The notes below the pieces were generated by a model. The model worked only from the letters and a program-made list of their open reading frames with translations, was not told the DNA's origin and did not search any database. A stretch of 64,000 nt of DNA, taken from the NCBI GenBank assembly GCA_934436505.1, contig CAKSAP010000001.1, positions 248,001 to 312,000 on the forward strand, written 5' to 3'. The stretch is from an uncultured Eubacteriales bacterium (lineage in GTDB: Bacteria; Bacillota; Clostridia; Oscillospirales; Acutalibacteraceae). Position numbers and translations under genes: made by a program. Of the stretch, positions 16,008-24,636 are shown piece after piece. Within the stretch, counting starts at the first letter, position 1, and each line of letters begins with the position of its first letter.

Positions 16008-17042
16008 ATGTCAGTTAAAGTTGCAATTAACGGCTTCGGCCGTATCGGACGTCTTGCTTTCAGACAGATGTTCGGCGCAGAGGGTTACGAAGTAGTTGCT
16101 ATCAACGACCTTACAAAGCCTTCTATGCTCGCAAACCTTCTTAAGTATGATACCGCACAGGGCGGCTACTGCGGAAAGATCGGCGAAAACCTTCACACAG
16201 TTTCTGCTGATGACGAAGCAGGCACACTTACTGTTGACGGAAAGACTCTTAAAATTTACGCTGTTGCTAACGCAGCTGAGCTTCCTTGGGGCGAAATCGG
16301 CGTTGACGTAGTTCTTGAGTGCACAGGTTTCTACTGCTCAAAGGACAAGGCTATGGCTCACGTTACCGCAGGCGCTAAGAAGGTTGTTATTTCAGCTCCC
16401 GCAGGCAATGACCTTAAAACAATCGTTTACTCTGTAAACGAAAAAACTCTTACTGCTGATGACCAGATTATTTCTGCTGCATCATGCACAACAAACTGCC
16501 TTGCTCCTATGGCTAAGGCTCTTAACGACTATGCTCCCATTCAGTCGGGCATCATGGCTACAATCCACGCTTACACAGGCGATCAGATGATTCTTGACGG
16601 TCCTCACAGAAAGGGCGATATGAGAAGAGCTCGTGCAGGCGCAGCTAACATCGTTCCCAACTCAACAGGCGCTGCTAAGGCAATCGGCCTTGTTATCCCC
16701 GAGCTTAACGGCAAGCTTATCGGCTCTGCTCAGAGAGTTCCGGTTCCGACAGGCTCAACAACAATCCTTACTGCTGTTGTTAAGGGTGCTGACGTTACAG
16801 TTGACGGCATCAACGCTGCAATGAAGGCTGCTGCTTCTCAGTCCTTCGGCTACAACGAAGAGCCCATCGTTTCTTCGGACGTTATCGGTATGAGATACGG
16901 CTCACTCTTTGATGCTACTCAGACAATGGTTTCTCACATTGCTGACGACCTCTATGAGGTACAGGTTGTTTCTTGGTACGACAACGAGAACTCCTACACA
17001 TCACAGATGGTTAGAACAATCAAATACTTCGCTGAGCTTTAA
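16008..17042 (+). CDS. gapA: Glyceraldehyde-3-phosphate dehydrogenase, type I
   Basis: A 344-residue cytoplasmic glycolytic enzyme oxidising glyceraldehyde-3-phosphate with NAD+ and phosphate. Rossmann start VAINGFGRIGRLAFRQMF; catalytic Cys160 in AASCTTNCLAPMAK; catalytic His in ATIHAYTGDQ; RAGAANIVPNSTGAAKA and VSWYDNENSY at the end. The ATG at 16008 follows GGAGGT by 7 nt. Codon use is strongly biased (GCT, CTT, AAG, ATC), unlike the minus-strand neighbours, as expected for a highly expressed gene. Monocistronic, with a 14-bp-stem terminator. Confidence 0.97.
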   Translation: MSVKVAINGFGRIGRLAFRQMFGAEGYEVVAINDLTKPSMLANLLKYDTAQGGYCGKIGENLHTVSADDEAGTLTVDGKTLKIYAVANAAELPWGEIGVDVVLECTGFYCSKDKAMAHVTAGAKKVVISAPAGNDLKTIVYSVNEKTLTADDQIISAASCTTNCLAPMAKALNDYAPIQSGIMATIHAYTGDQMILDGPHRKGDMRRARAGAANIVPNSTGAAKAIGLVIPELNGKLIGSAQRVPVPTGSTTILTAVVKGADVTVDGINAAMKAAASQSFGYNEEPIVSSDVIGMRYGSLFDATQTMVSHIADDLYEVQVVSWYDNENSYTSQMVRTIKYFAEL

Positions 17043-17062
17043 TTCTTAAAATTCAGTAAAAG

Positions 17063-17363
17063 CCGTCTGTCGAAGGCTGAGTGTTCATAAGGCAGTTTTG
17101 CTTCAAAACAACATCTTTTTGCACAATAATTCGTTAAACCCCGCAGATATGCGTTAGCATTATCTGCGGGGTTTGCCTTTTCTTGCATCAAAAATATATT
17201 ATTTTGAAGTGCGTTGCAGTTTCGTAGTTATAAAAATTCTTTTATGCTGAAGCCAAGAAATGATGCAAGGCTGTCGCCTTGCGAGGCTTTTTGGCAAAAG
17301 CATAATGGATTTTTATGCGAGAAACCAATACTTCCTTATGAACACTCAGCCTAAGGCAGACGG
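17063..17363. repeat. 301-bp segment bounded by 30-bp inverted repeats
   Basis: The left end (17063-17092) and right end (17334-17363) are inverted copies matching at 27 of 30 bases (core GGCTGAGTGTTCATAAGG). The segment holds the gapA terminator and no open frame. It looks like a non-autonomous mobile element (MITE) or a large foldback. A related end lies at 6713-6734. No obvious target-site duplication was seen. Confidence 0.55.
17136..17181 (+). terminator. Intrinsic terminator downstream of gapA
   Basis: AAACCCCGCAGATA and TATCTGCGGGGTTT form a perfect 14-bp stem with an 11-nt loop, followed by GCCTTTTCTTG. Confidence 0.85.
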
Positions 17364-17399
17364 TATTTGTTTTTAATTTGTGAATTTTTTTGTTATGGG

Positions 17400-17428
17400 T
17401 TTACAAATGTTAAAGTGTGTGCTACAAT
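17400..17428 (+). promoter_or_regulatory. Promoter of the sortase operon
   Basis: TTTACA, 17-nt spacer, TACAAT. The leader then contains a GTTGAG/CTCAAC hairpin at 17443-17471 just before the ribosome site. Confidence 0.7.
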
Positions 17429-17505
17429 ATATTTAATTCTATGTTGAGTATCATAGCTATCACTGCTCAACGTTGAATAATATTTTTCTAAGGAGAGTTC
17501 CTAAC

Positions 17506-18078
17506 ATGAAAAAATTGGCATGCCTCATGGTTGTAGCTGTCCTTCTCGCTGTAAGCATGATTCCTTGCTTCGCTGCTTCAGGAATCAATGATTGCGAGCA
17601 GAAGATTATCACATATGTTAAAACAGCATATGTAGTTGACGGCAAAACAATTACGGTTCCCGCTGAATACATCACAGCACTTGAGAATGTATTCACAAAG
17701 GTTGACGTTACAGAGAGCCAGCACACTGAAATCACGGCTATCCTTGATGAAGCTCTTGCTTACTGTAAAGCAAACAACCTTACAAAGATTGAAGACATCA
17801 CAGAAAAGAATGCAGCAGCTACCCTTATCGGTTACGCTAACCGTGCTTTGGGTGTAGTTGGTTACCACGTTTCAACACAGGGTAGCCTCGCTGATGCTGA
17901 CCACGGTCTTCTTATCATTGCTGATGCTGAAGGCAACGTAGTTGCTAAGCTTCATCCGGCAATCGTTAAGACCGGTGCTGACTATTCTTCAGCAGCAGTT
18001 TGCGGCGTAGCAGCTCTTGCAGTTCTTGCAGCAGCTGGCGTAGCAGCTAAGAAATTCCGTAAGGAAAATGAAGACTAA
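17506..18078 (+). CDS. Secreted protein with C-terminal anchor, putative sortase substrate
   Basis: 190 residues: a signal peptide (MKKLACLMVVAVLLAVSMIPCFA), a mature domain of about 125 residues rich in Ala, Thr and acidic residues, and a C-terminal tripartite tail: IVKTGAD, a hydrophobic helix (SSAAVCGVAALAVLAAAGVAA) and KKFRKENED. The tail resembles a cell-wall sorting signal in which VKTGA stands where LPXTG would be. The sortase gene starts within its last codons (11-nt overlap). AAGGAGA precedes the ATG at 17506. The mature domain is not a family I recognise. Confidence 0.75.
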   Translation: MKKLACLMVVAVLLAVSMIPCFAASGINDCEQKIITYVKTAYVVDGKTITVPAEYITALENVFTKVDVTESQHTEITAILDEALAYCKANNLTKIEDITEKNAAATLIGYANRALGVVGYHVSTQGSLADADHGLLIIADAEGNVVAKLHPAIVKTGADYSSAAVCGVAALAVLAAAGVAAKKFRKENED

Positions 18079-18760
18079 TTCCGATAAAAATCGGAGTAAG
18101 AAAGGCTATCGGAAGTATTTTATAATTCTTCCGATAGTTTTTTTAATATGCGGATATATGCTGTTCTTCGCTTGTCTTACCCCGATTATTGACCCCCTGC
18201 TTTCGGCCTATAAATTAGCGTTTTCAAACACTAATTTCAATACCATTGACGAATCAGGGACGAGCAGCATTTTCAATGGTTCAACCGGTGTTCACAGCGG
18301 TCTTTTGAATTACGACGACTTTGAATTCCCTAATTACGGAAGCGTTTTCGGCAAAATTTCCGTCGAGGGAACTGAAATAAATTGCGACTTGATTTACGGG
18401 GACGACACGGCTCTTTTGAAAAAAGGTGCTTGTTTATCTCTGTACAGTCATATTCCCGGCTGCGGAAGAGGCGTTATGATAGCGGCGCACAACAACACGT
18501 ATTTCCACACCCTGCCCAATGCCAAGGAGGGAGCTTTGGTGCATCTTGAGACCAACTACGGCTCTTATGTGTATAAGGTTTATCGCTCTGAGGTTATAAA
18601 GGAAAATGAGCGTGCGAAGTATGAAGCCGAGCTTAACGGGGATAAGGAAACTTTAATTCTTTACACCTGCTATCCGATTGATACACTTGCCTCAACTCCG
18701 TACAGATATTTCGTATTTTGCGAATTTGTATCGGGTCCGCAGGTTAATTTGTACGAATAG
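18068..18760 (+). CDS. Sortase family transpeptidase (class D-like)
   Basis: 230 residues: a basic N-terminus, one transmembrane helix (about 18-40), then a sortase fold. The catalytic residues are readable: His141 (MIAAHNNTYFHTL), Cys201 (LILYTCYPID) and Arg213 (TPYRYFVFCEF). Sortases cleave a sorting motif and attach proteins to the wall or to each other. The TLxTC-like Cys motif and small size suggest a class D or C-like enzyme; class is uncertain. The 11-nt overlap with the upstream secreted protein suggests that protein is its dedicated substrate. Confidence 0.88.
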   Translation: MKTNSDKNRSKKGYRKYFIILPIVFLICGYMLFFACLTPIIDPLLSAYKLAFSNTNFNTIDESGTSSIFNGSTGVHSGLLNYDDFEFPNYGSVFGKISVEGTEINCDLIYGDDTALLKKGACLSLYSHIPGCGRGVMIAAHNNTYFHTLPNAKEGALVHLETNYGSYVYKVYRSEVIKENERAKYEAELNGDKETLILYTCYPIDTLASTPYRYFVFCEFVSGPQVNLYE

Positions 18761-18771
18761 GAGGGCGGAAT

Positions 18772-19626
18772 ATGACAACTAAAACAAAAAAAATCCGTTC
18801 TTTTATTTGCGGACTTGTCTCGTTTATTCTCAGCGTTTCACTGACACTTTTGTTTATGCTTGTAACGCTTCGCTTTACGGTTTTGAACGCAGGCTATGCA
18901 AAAATGATAGCGCAGACGTCGGGCTATTCGGCACATATGCAGCAGGAGCTCAAGGAGCAGTTCGTATCATACGGAAGTGCCTGCAATGTTGACGAAAGTT
19001 TCTTTGACGACGTGTTTGAAGAGATTATAACACCGAAAAGAATTGTAAAGGATACACAGACAAGCCTTGAATTCTTCTATAAGCACGACGCCGAGGGCGA
19101 AATCGACACCTCGGAGATTGAAGGCAAAATTCAAGAAAAGCTGATTGCTTATGCCGACACAAAGGGCTTTGAGATAAACGACTCGCTTCGTGAAAATCTC
19201 AAGGTTATGTGTGAGGAAATGGGCGACCTTTATGTAAAATATGTCGGAATGTTCAATACCTCGTATTTTATGTCCGCTTCCAATATCCTCAAAAGATATA
19301 TGCCCGTTCTGAACGGCGCAATGATAGCGCTTGCCGTGTTGGCGATTTTTGCAACGGTGGTTATCAGGCTTTCGTTTGCAAAGGTCAGAAATTACACAAG
19401 ATTTTATATCTATGCCTGCTCGGGCAGTGCATTGATGCTTGCCGTTGCACCGATTGCGGCGCTTATTATGCGAATTGGCAGTAAAATAAACGTTGCAAAT
19501 GCCTCGCTTTTCAGCTTTGCTTCAAGCTTTATAAACTATTCGTTTGTGGCAATGCTTGTAGCGGCGTTGATTATGGGCGTTTTGACAGGCTGCATAGCTT
19601 ATGTCAGAAATAAGGCAAATAAATAA
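18772..19626 (+). CDS. Membrane protein of a sortase operon, function unknown
   Basis: 284 residues: an N-terminal helix (about 9-35), an extracellular helical region of about 145 residues rich in Glu, Lys and Asp, then three transmembrane helices (about 180-205, 215-240, 255-278). AGGAGGGCGG precedes the ATG, 12 bp after the sortase stop. I do not recognise the family. Conserved placement with one sortase and one substrate would suggest a scaffold or chaperone for the anchoring reaction; this is inference. Confidence 0.75.
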   Translation: MTTKTKKIRSFICGLVSFILSVSLTLLFMLVTLRFTVLNAGYAKMIAQTSGYSAHMQQELKEQFVSYGSACNVDESFFDDVFEEIITPKRIVKDTQTSLEFFYKHDAEGEIDTSEIEGKIQEKLIAYADTKGFEINDSLRENLKVMCEEMGDLYVKYVGMFNTSYFMSASNILKRYMPVLNGAMIALAVLAIFATVVIRLSFAKVRNYTRFYIYACSGSALMLAVAPIAALIMRIGSKINVANASLFSFASSFINYSFVAMLVAALIMGVLTGCIAYVRNKANK

Positions 19627-19635
19627 CCGTGTTAA

Positions 19636-19678
19636 ATATACGGCTTCTGTTCGTTTCGTTCGGGAGCCGTATTTTTTC
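19636..19678 (+). terminator. Terminator of the sortase operon
   Basis: ATACGGCT/AGCCGTAT stem with a 19-nt loop followed by TTTTTTC. Confidence 0.75.
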
Positions 19679-19736
19679 TTGCACTTTGGCGTGATATAAT
19701 GTATCATAGTTAGGATATTTGTTTTGAGGTGAGTAT

Positions 19737-21236
19737 ATGCTTAACACAAGAGCTTCGGGAGTGCTTATGCACCTGACGTCCATACCGTCAAGGTATGGGG
19801 TGGGAGTAATGGGCGATGAAACGAAGCGATTTATAGATAAAATAAAGGGAATGGGCTTTTCGTATTGGCAGGTTTTGCCGTTAAATCCGCCCGATTTTCA
19901 CGGCTCTCCGTACACCTCGGATGCGGCTTTTGCGATTTCTCATATGTTTGTTTCGCCCGACGAGCTTGTAAAGGACGGCTTGGTGTCCTCGGAGGATATT
20001 GAACGCTCGGTTTATTACGGCTCTCCGTATACAGCCGATTATGAGTTCGCATATTCCGCAAGGCTTGAGCTTTTGAGAAAGGCATATTCAAATGCAGGCG
20101 AAGCGGTAAAAGCAAAGGCGGAAAAATTCGCAGATGAAAATGAATGGTGCAAAAGCTATTCGCTTTTTATGGCGGCAAAAGAAAAATTTGACAATAAGCC
20201 GTGGTATGAGTGGGGCGAGGACTTCGCACGATATGAAAATTGCTTAAAAAATGCCGACAAGCTCAAAGCTGAAGCGGATTTTTATGCGTTTGTTCAGTAT
20301 ATCGCTTTTTCGCAATGGAAAGAAATTAAGCTTTACGCAAATGACAGAGGCGTAAAAATTTTGGGCGATATGCCGATATACGTTTCAATGGACAGTGCGG
20401 ATGTTTGGAGCAACAGGCAGCTTTTTGAAATTGATGAAAATGACTTTTCAAAGAAAAGAGTAGCGGGAGTTCCCCCCGATTATTTCTCGGAAAACGGTCA
20501 GCTTTGGGGCAATCCGCTTTATAATTGGAACGAAATGGAAAAGGACGGCTTCAAGTGGTGGATCGACAGGCTTAAAGCATCGTTCAAGCTCTTTGATACG
20601 GTAAGAATTGACCATTTCAGAGCGTTTGCGTCCTATTGGGCGGTGCCGGCGGATGCAGAAACTGCCAAAACGGGCGAGTGGGTTGACGGCCCGGGTATGA
20701 AGCTTTTTGACAAAATTAAGCAGGAGATAGGCGAGCCGCCGATTATAGCGGAGGACCTCGGCACGTTCGGCGAGGACGTAATAAAGCTGCTTGACGATAC
20801 GAAATTCCCCGGGATGAGGGTAATTCAGTTTGGCTTTGACCCGAATTGCGACAGCACGCATTTGCCGCATAATTACCCGAAAAACTCGATTGCTTATGTC
20901 GGAACACACGATAACACGACCTTGCTTGCGTGGCTTTGGGAGGCGACGCCCGAGCAGAGAAAATTTGCCCTCGATTATTGCAATTTCAAGGGCGATAATT
21001 GGGGCGACGGCGGATATTACAGCCCATCCTGCCGTGCGATAATCGAAACGGTGTGGAGAAGCTCGTCGCTCATTGCGATTATTTCGTTCCAAGACCTGTG
21101 CGGCTTCGGCTCTGATGCGAGAATGAATGTTCCGGGCAGGGCGTTCGGAAATTGGCAGTTCAGAACAACCGAGGAAACAATCGGTATGGTTGACGGCGAT
21201 TATTACAGGTATATAAATTATTTGTTTAAGAGATAA
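19737..21236 (+). CDS. malQ: 4-alpha-glucanotransferase (amylomaltase)
   Basis: A GH77 enzyme of 499 residues that transfers maltooligosyl units between alpha-1,4-glucans in glycogen/maltodextrin metabolism. It opens with RASGVLMHLTSIPSRYGVG and has the catalytic Asp in TVRIDHFRAF, the acid/base Glu in IIAEDLGTF and the third acidic residue in VGTHDNTTLLAW. Length is normal and no extra binding domains are present. GAGGTGAG precedes the ATG by 4 nt. Apparently monocistronic. Confidence 0.95.
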   Translation: MLNTRASGVLMHLTSIPSRYGVGVMGDETKRFIDKIKGMGFSYWQVLPLNPPDFHGSPYTSDAAFAISHMFVSPDELVKDGLVSSEDIERSVYYGSPYTADYEFAYSARLELLRKAYSNAGEAVKAKAEKFADENEWCKSYSLFMAAKEKFDNKPWYEWGEDFARYENCLKNADKLKAEADFYAFVQYIAFSQWKEIKLYANDRGVKILGDMPIYVSMDSADVWSNRQLFEIDENDFSKKRVAGVPPDYFSENGQLWGNPLYNWNEMEKDGFKWWIDRLKASFKLFDTVRIDHFRAFASYWAVPADAETAKTGEWVDGPGMKLFDKIKQEIGEPPIIAEDLGTFGEDVIKLLDDTKFPGMRVIQFGFDPNCDSTHLPHNYPKNSIAYVGTHDNTTLLAWLWEATPEQRKFALDYCNFKGDNWGDGGYYSPSCRAIIETVWRSSSLIAIISFQDLCGFGSDARMNVPGRAFGNWQFRTTEETIGMVDGDYYRYINYLFKR

Positions 21237-21376
21237 GCGTTTGGATAGAGAATGTGGCACTTCGCACGGACTGCATATTTATATCAAACAGCGTAGGGCG
21301 GTGGCTTGCTGCCGCCGAACGAATTAACGGATATATGATAACTAACGGTTGTTATCAAATTAAATCCAATATCATA

Positions 21377-21404
21377 CCGTAGGGATAGCCCTTGCGGCTG
21401 TCCG
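21377..21404. repeat. Dispersed CCGTAGGGA...TGTCCG intergenic repeat
   Basis: Related copies occur inverted at 21591-21618 and direct at 45929-45956. Each is an imperfect hairpin of about 28 bp. The gap 21237-21816 carries no gene; it also has a GGCGGTGGCTTGCTGCCGCC hairpin near 21294. Confidence 0.6.
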
Positions 21405-21409
21405 ATATA

Positions 21410-21545
21410 GGCTCCCTTGTAAAGGGAGCTGTCGTTTTTTGAGGAACAAAAAATGACTGAGGGAGTTTACAAGTTCATATAAAATCAACCTTACAATCCC
21501 TCCGCCTCACGTTCGTTCGGCACCTCCCTTTACACAAGGGAGGCT
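21410..21545. repeat. 136-bp palindromic intergenic repeat, copy 1
   Basis: Ends GGCTCCCTTGTAAAGGGAG and CTCCCTTTACACAAGGGAGG are themselves hairpins. Inside are AAAAAATGACTGAGGGAG and AAAATCAACC. The copy at 45961-46096 has the same blocks in opposite orientation, so this is a mobile or recombining repeat unit. Confidence 0.65.
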
Positions 21546-21590
21546 GAATATGCGGTTGTCCGTGAATGTGATTTAATATGCAATTTACTG

Positions 21591-21618
21591 CGGACAGGGG
21601 CGAGCCCTGTCCCTACGG
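21591..21618. repeat. Inverted copy of the CCGTAGGGACAGGG...TGTCCG repeat
   Basis: CGGACAGGGGCGAGCCCTG followed by TCCCTACGG, the reverse complement (with one difference) of the copy at 45929-45956. Confidence 0.6.
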
Positions 21619-21759
21619 GTTGTAGGTATATTTCAATCCGTGCGAAGCACCCACTTCTTTTCACTCTTCATTTTTCTCTCTTCTCTGCCCGTCAGGGCTT
21701 CCCCCCGCCCTGTACTGTTGAATAAACGGCGTATGCTTCTTTTAATTTTAATACAAAAA

Positions 21760-21791
21760 TAAAAATCCCACTATGCAAAACATAGTGGGAT
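21760..21791 (-). terminator. Terminator of the dockerin hydrolase gene
   Basis: Minus-strand ATCCCACTATG-TTTTG-CATAGTGGGAT followed by TTTTATTTTT; perfect 11-bp stem. Confidence 0.85.
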
Positions 21792-21816
21792 AAATTTATG
21801 CGTGAATTATCTTAAT

Positions 21817-23484
21817 TTAATGTGCCGCAATGTAAACTAAAATGCTCTTGGCATCCGCTACCGAAACAGCGCCGTCACAGTTCATATCGGCTGCCCACGC
21901 CTGCTGCTCGTCAAGCGTTGTCATTTCCGCAACGGATCTGAGAACAAGCTTTGCATCAAAGAGCGAAATTCTGCCGTCTGCATTGACGTCGCCGTCAGCA
22001 CCCGAAAGCGGAGAAAGCTTGTGAGCGTTCCTGTCATAGTTCATAAACTGCGGAAACTTTGCATTGGAATAAACGTTCGTGTCGGGAGTGGCAGTAAGTA
22101 TCCACTTGAAAAATTCGCCGTTGTCGTTAGCACCCTTGTTGCTGTATTCAACGTGCTTCATATTTTTGATAAACCACGTGTTATCAGGCAGATAAGCCGT
22201 GCGTGCGTCGATAACCCTATCAAACGAAACGTGCGGTGCTTTCTTAGCAATGTCAAGCGTTTTTCCGTATTCGGCAACGGTTGCAAAGCCGCTTGTATGG
22301 ATAGTTTCGATTACCTGATCGCTCATAAGGCTTGCTGCCGAGGTAACGGGAGAGTTCTGCAAATTGTAGTGTGAAACCACCGAAACGCAGATGCCGTCAG
22401 CCTGTGCCGACTTGAGAATGGAAGCGATTTTTGACTGAACGTTGTAGTGATAATCGTCAATTCTGTTTTTGAGAGTCTTTTTTTGCTGTACCGTACCGCC
22501 GCTCATTCTCATAAACATATATGTCTTTGCGGAATTGTAGCAAGACTCGGGGACGAACGCCCAAAAGCCCGTGGTGTATCCGAAGGCAGGGATTAAGCAC
22601 TCCTCGTAAATTCGATCCTTATTGTATTTGAACAAATCGCCGAGTATGGGAATGATTTTTTCGACAATGCCCGTTGAAGAGAGAACGGTGCTTACCTTAT
22701 CTGTTCCCAAAACGTCGCTGAGTATGTTGTAAAGTCCCGGAGCGTCGATTGACACGTCGCCCATAAAGAGCTTGCCGACCATTTCAAGTCCCGTGTAAGC
22801 TGACGAAAGCATTGTTATATTGCTTAAATCGTCATACCCGTATTTCGCAAGGTAAGCGGACATAATAACGCCGCCCATACTGATACCTGAAATTGAAATT
22901 TTATCATGACCCGAGGTCTTTTTGATATTTTCGACATATTCGTGAATTTCATCCGCAAGAATAAGCGGATCAACTCGCCAGTCAAGTCCGTAAACCCAAA
23001 CGTGATCCTTGCCGACCGCCTCACAGGCAACATCAACTATATCATTGTTGAAAATTTCCTTGACATAGGCATAATCGTAGCTTGAAACAGGCTCTGTAAA
23101 TTGCTCTATAATCTCGACGTTTTTGTGCTTGGGTGTTCCGTCGGGAGAGCAGGCAATGGGGTCGAGCACCTCGTTTACAATCGGGATAAACTCGTCACAG
23201 AATTTGTCGAAATCCGCCCTCGTTCTCTTTGATGCGAGAAGAGTCGTAAGGGAGGGGAGAGCCTTTTCGACAGCCTTTGTAATTGTTTCCGCCTCGGGTG
23301 CCCAAACGCTCTTGCCCGTTGTGGTGTCAACAAGCAGATACTGCGAAAAGCCCGAGATTACAAGCATGGGATTTTTGCCGCAGTCGCACACCTTGTTTGC
23401 CGCAAAAGACGGTGCAACGCAGCTGAACATCAGAACTAAGGATAAAATAACGCTGAAAGATTTTTTGAAGATTTTCTTTGACAT
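21817..23484 (-). CDS. Secreted alpha/beta hydrolase (lipase/esterase-like) with C-terminal dockerin
   Basis: 555 residues: signal peptide (MSKKIFKKSFSVILSLVLMFSCVAPSFA), an alpha/beta-hydrolase region with the nucleophile elbow ISISGISMGG (Ser near residue 205), and a C-terminal type I dockerin (about 490-555) of two calcium-binding repeats, GDVNADGRISLFDAKLVLR and DMNCDGAVSVADAKSILV. The dockerin would dock it to a cohesin on another secreted protein, such as those encoded at 43-45 kb. GAGGAAGT precedes the ATG at 23484. The substrate (lipid, ester or polysaccharide ester) is not evident. Confidence 0.85.
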   Translation of the reverse strand: MSKKIFKKSFSVILSLVLMFSCVAPSFAANKVCDCGKNPMLVISGFSQYLLVDTTTGKSVWAPEAETITKAVEKALPSLTTLLASKRTRADFDKFCDEFIPIVNEVLDPIACSPDGTPKHKNVEIIEQFTEPVSSYDYAYVKEIFNNDIVDVACEAVGKDHVWVYGLDWRVDPLILADEIHEYVENIKKTSGHDKISISGISMGGVIMSAYLAKYGYDDLSNITMLSSAYTGLEMVGKLFMGDVSIDAPGLYNILSDVLGTDKVSTVLSSTGIVEKIIPILGDLFKYNKDRIYEECLIPAFGYTTGFWAFVPESCYNSAKTYMFMRMSGGTVQQKKTLKNRIDDYHYNVQSKIASILKSAQADGICVSVVSHYNLQNSPVTSAASLMSDQVIETIHTSGFATVAEYGKTLDIAKKAPHVSFDRVIDARTAYLPDNTWFIKNMKHVEYSNKGANDNGEFFKWILTATPDTNVYSNAKFPQFMNYDRNAHKLSPLSGADGDVNADGRISLFDAKLVLRSVAEMTTLDEQQAWAADMNCDGAVSVADAKSILVYIAAH

Positions 23485-23570
23485 TATACTTCCTCCTCGT
23501 ATATTGAAATACAAAATTATTGTAGCACATAGGCACGCCGAGTGCAATATTTTTTATGTTTTATACAAAA

Positions 23571-24491
23571 TTAAAAAACAGTTTCAACTAATTTTGTACA
23601 TTTGCACGGCGAATAACGCCAAAAGTCAATGTGCCCCGAATCAATAAAATATTTGTAATTTCGGTTTTCACAGGCAAAGCTGTCCGTGCCGACGATTATC
23701 AGCTTTATTTTCATTTTTTCGGGATTTATGCTTTTGATAAACACGCTTGCACTCTGCCCGACCTCGACGCCCTCTGCGTATTCCGCAAGTCCTGCAAGGT
23801 TTGGCGAAAGCTCAACAAAAACGCCGTAGGGCTCTACGGAACGGACAATTCCCGTGACGGTTTCTCCCGAATGGAAAGCTTTTGCGTTTTCCTCCCAGGT
23901 GCCGAGCAATTCCCTGTGCGAAAGGGTTATTCTGCCGTTTTCGTCAATGCTTCTTACAACCGCCTTTATGTTTTGACCGATGAAAAATCTTGAGTGCGGA
24001 TTCGGTATTCTTGAAACCGAAACGGAGTTAATCGGCAAAAGTGCGGTTATGCCACGACCGATGTCGCAAAATGCACCGAACGGCTCAATATGCGTGATTT
24101 TTGCGTCTATAATATCGCCTGTGCGAAGAGCTGAAATGTAATTTTTTCGGCAGTCCGCCTGCGCTTCTGTCCTGCTCAAAACGGCGATGGGATTTTCACT
24201 TGATAAATCGACCTCGGTTATATAAAATCCCGTAGGCTTGTTGACCCTTGAAATTATCGCAATATCCTTTACACTCGCATCCTTTACGCCCTCGGCACAT
24301 TCGTCGTGCGGCATAAAGCCTTTTATATTGCCCAATTTGAAATGCAGATTGTGGGCGTTATCGCACATAAGAGCCCTCGCTTCAAGATAAAGCCGTTTTT
24401 CACACGCCTCTTTGAGCAAGCTTTCACTTGCAAATATTTTTTCCGTTTCCCTTGAATTGAAAACGGCTCCCTCGGGTAAATATTTTTCCAT
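23571..24491 (-). CDS. Multi-S1-domain RNA-binding protein (ribosomal protein S1-like)
   Basis: 306 residues with a poor N-terminal S1-like segment (about 50-110), a clear S1 domain at about 122-190 (GDIIDAKITHIEPFGAFCDIG, FFIGQNIKAVVRSIDENGRITLSHREL) and another at about 205-268 (GETVTGIVRSVEPYGVFVELSPNLAGL). The C-terminus (SFACENRNYKYFIDSGHIDF) is not part of the S1 fold. It may be a short S1 paralog that helps mRNA binding to ribosomes, or a separate RNA-binding protein. Divergent from DUF951-prfA, another translation gene. Confidence 0.75.
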   Translation of the reverse strand: MEKYLPEGAVFNSRETEKIFASESLLKEACEKRLYLEARALMCDNAHNLHFKLGNIKGFMPHDECAEGVKDASVKDIAIISRVNKPTGFYITEVDLSSENPIAVLSRTEAQADCRKNYISALRTGDIIDAKITHIEPFGAFCDIGRGITALLPINSVSVSRIPNPHSRFFIGQNIKAVVRSIDENGRITLSHRELLGTWEENAKAFHSGETVTGIVRSVEPYGVFVELSPNLAGLAEYAEGVEVGQSASVFIKSINPEKMKIKLIIVGTDSFACENRNYKYFIDSGHIDFWRYSPCKCTKLVETVF

Positions 24492-24601
24492 AATGATTAC
24501 CGTGCCTTTCAGATTTCTGATATTTTTGCAATTTACTCATAAATTTATATGCCCGAGGAAGTGAAATGAGAATTGCGGTATTTAATTTTTTCACATATTG
24601 T

Positions 24602-24609
24602 GGTACAAT
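24602..24609 (+). promoter_or_regulatory. Extended -10 promoter of the DUF951-prfA operon
   Basis: TGGTACAAT (TG-N-TACAAT) about 28 nt upstream of the first ATG. No good -35 box, consistent with an extended -10 promoter. Confidence 0.5.
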
Positions 24610-24636
24610 ATATAAAAATCGTTTGGGAGGTATATT

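Noticed and set aside
17063..17363. Considered a complete insertion sequence
   Set aside because: No transposase ORF fits in 301 bp; reported only as a repeat-bounded segment.
20448..21260. 270-codon minus-strand frame
   Set aside because: Antisense shadow of malQ; malQ shows full GH77 catalytic motifs.
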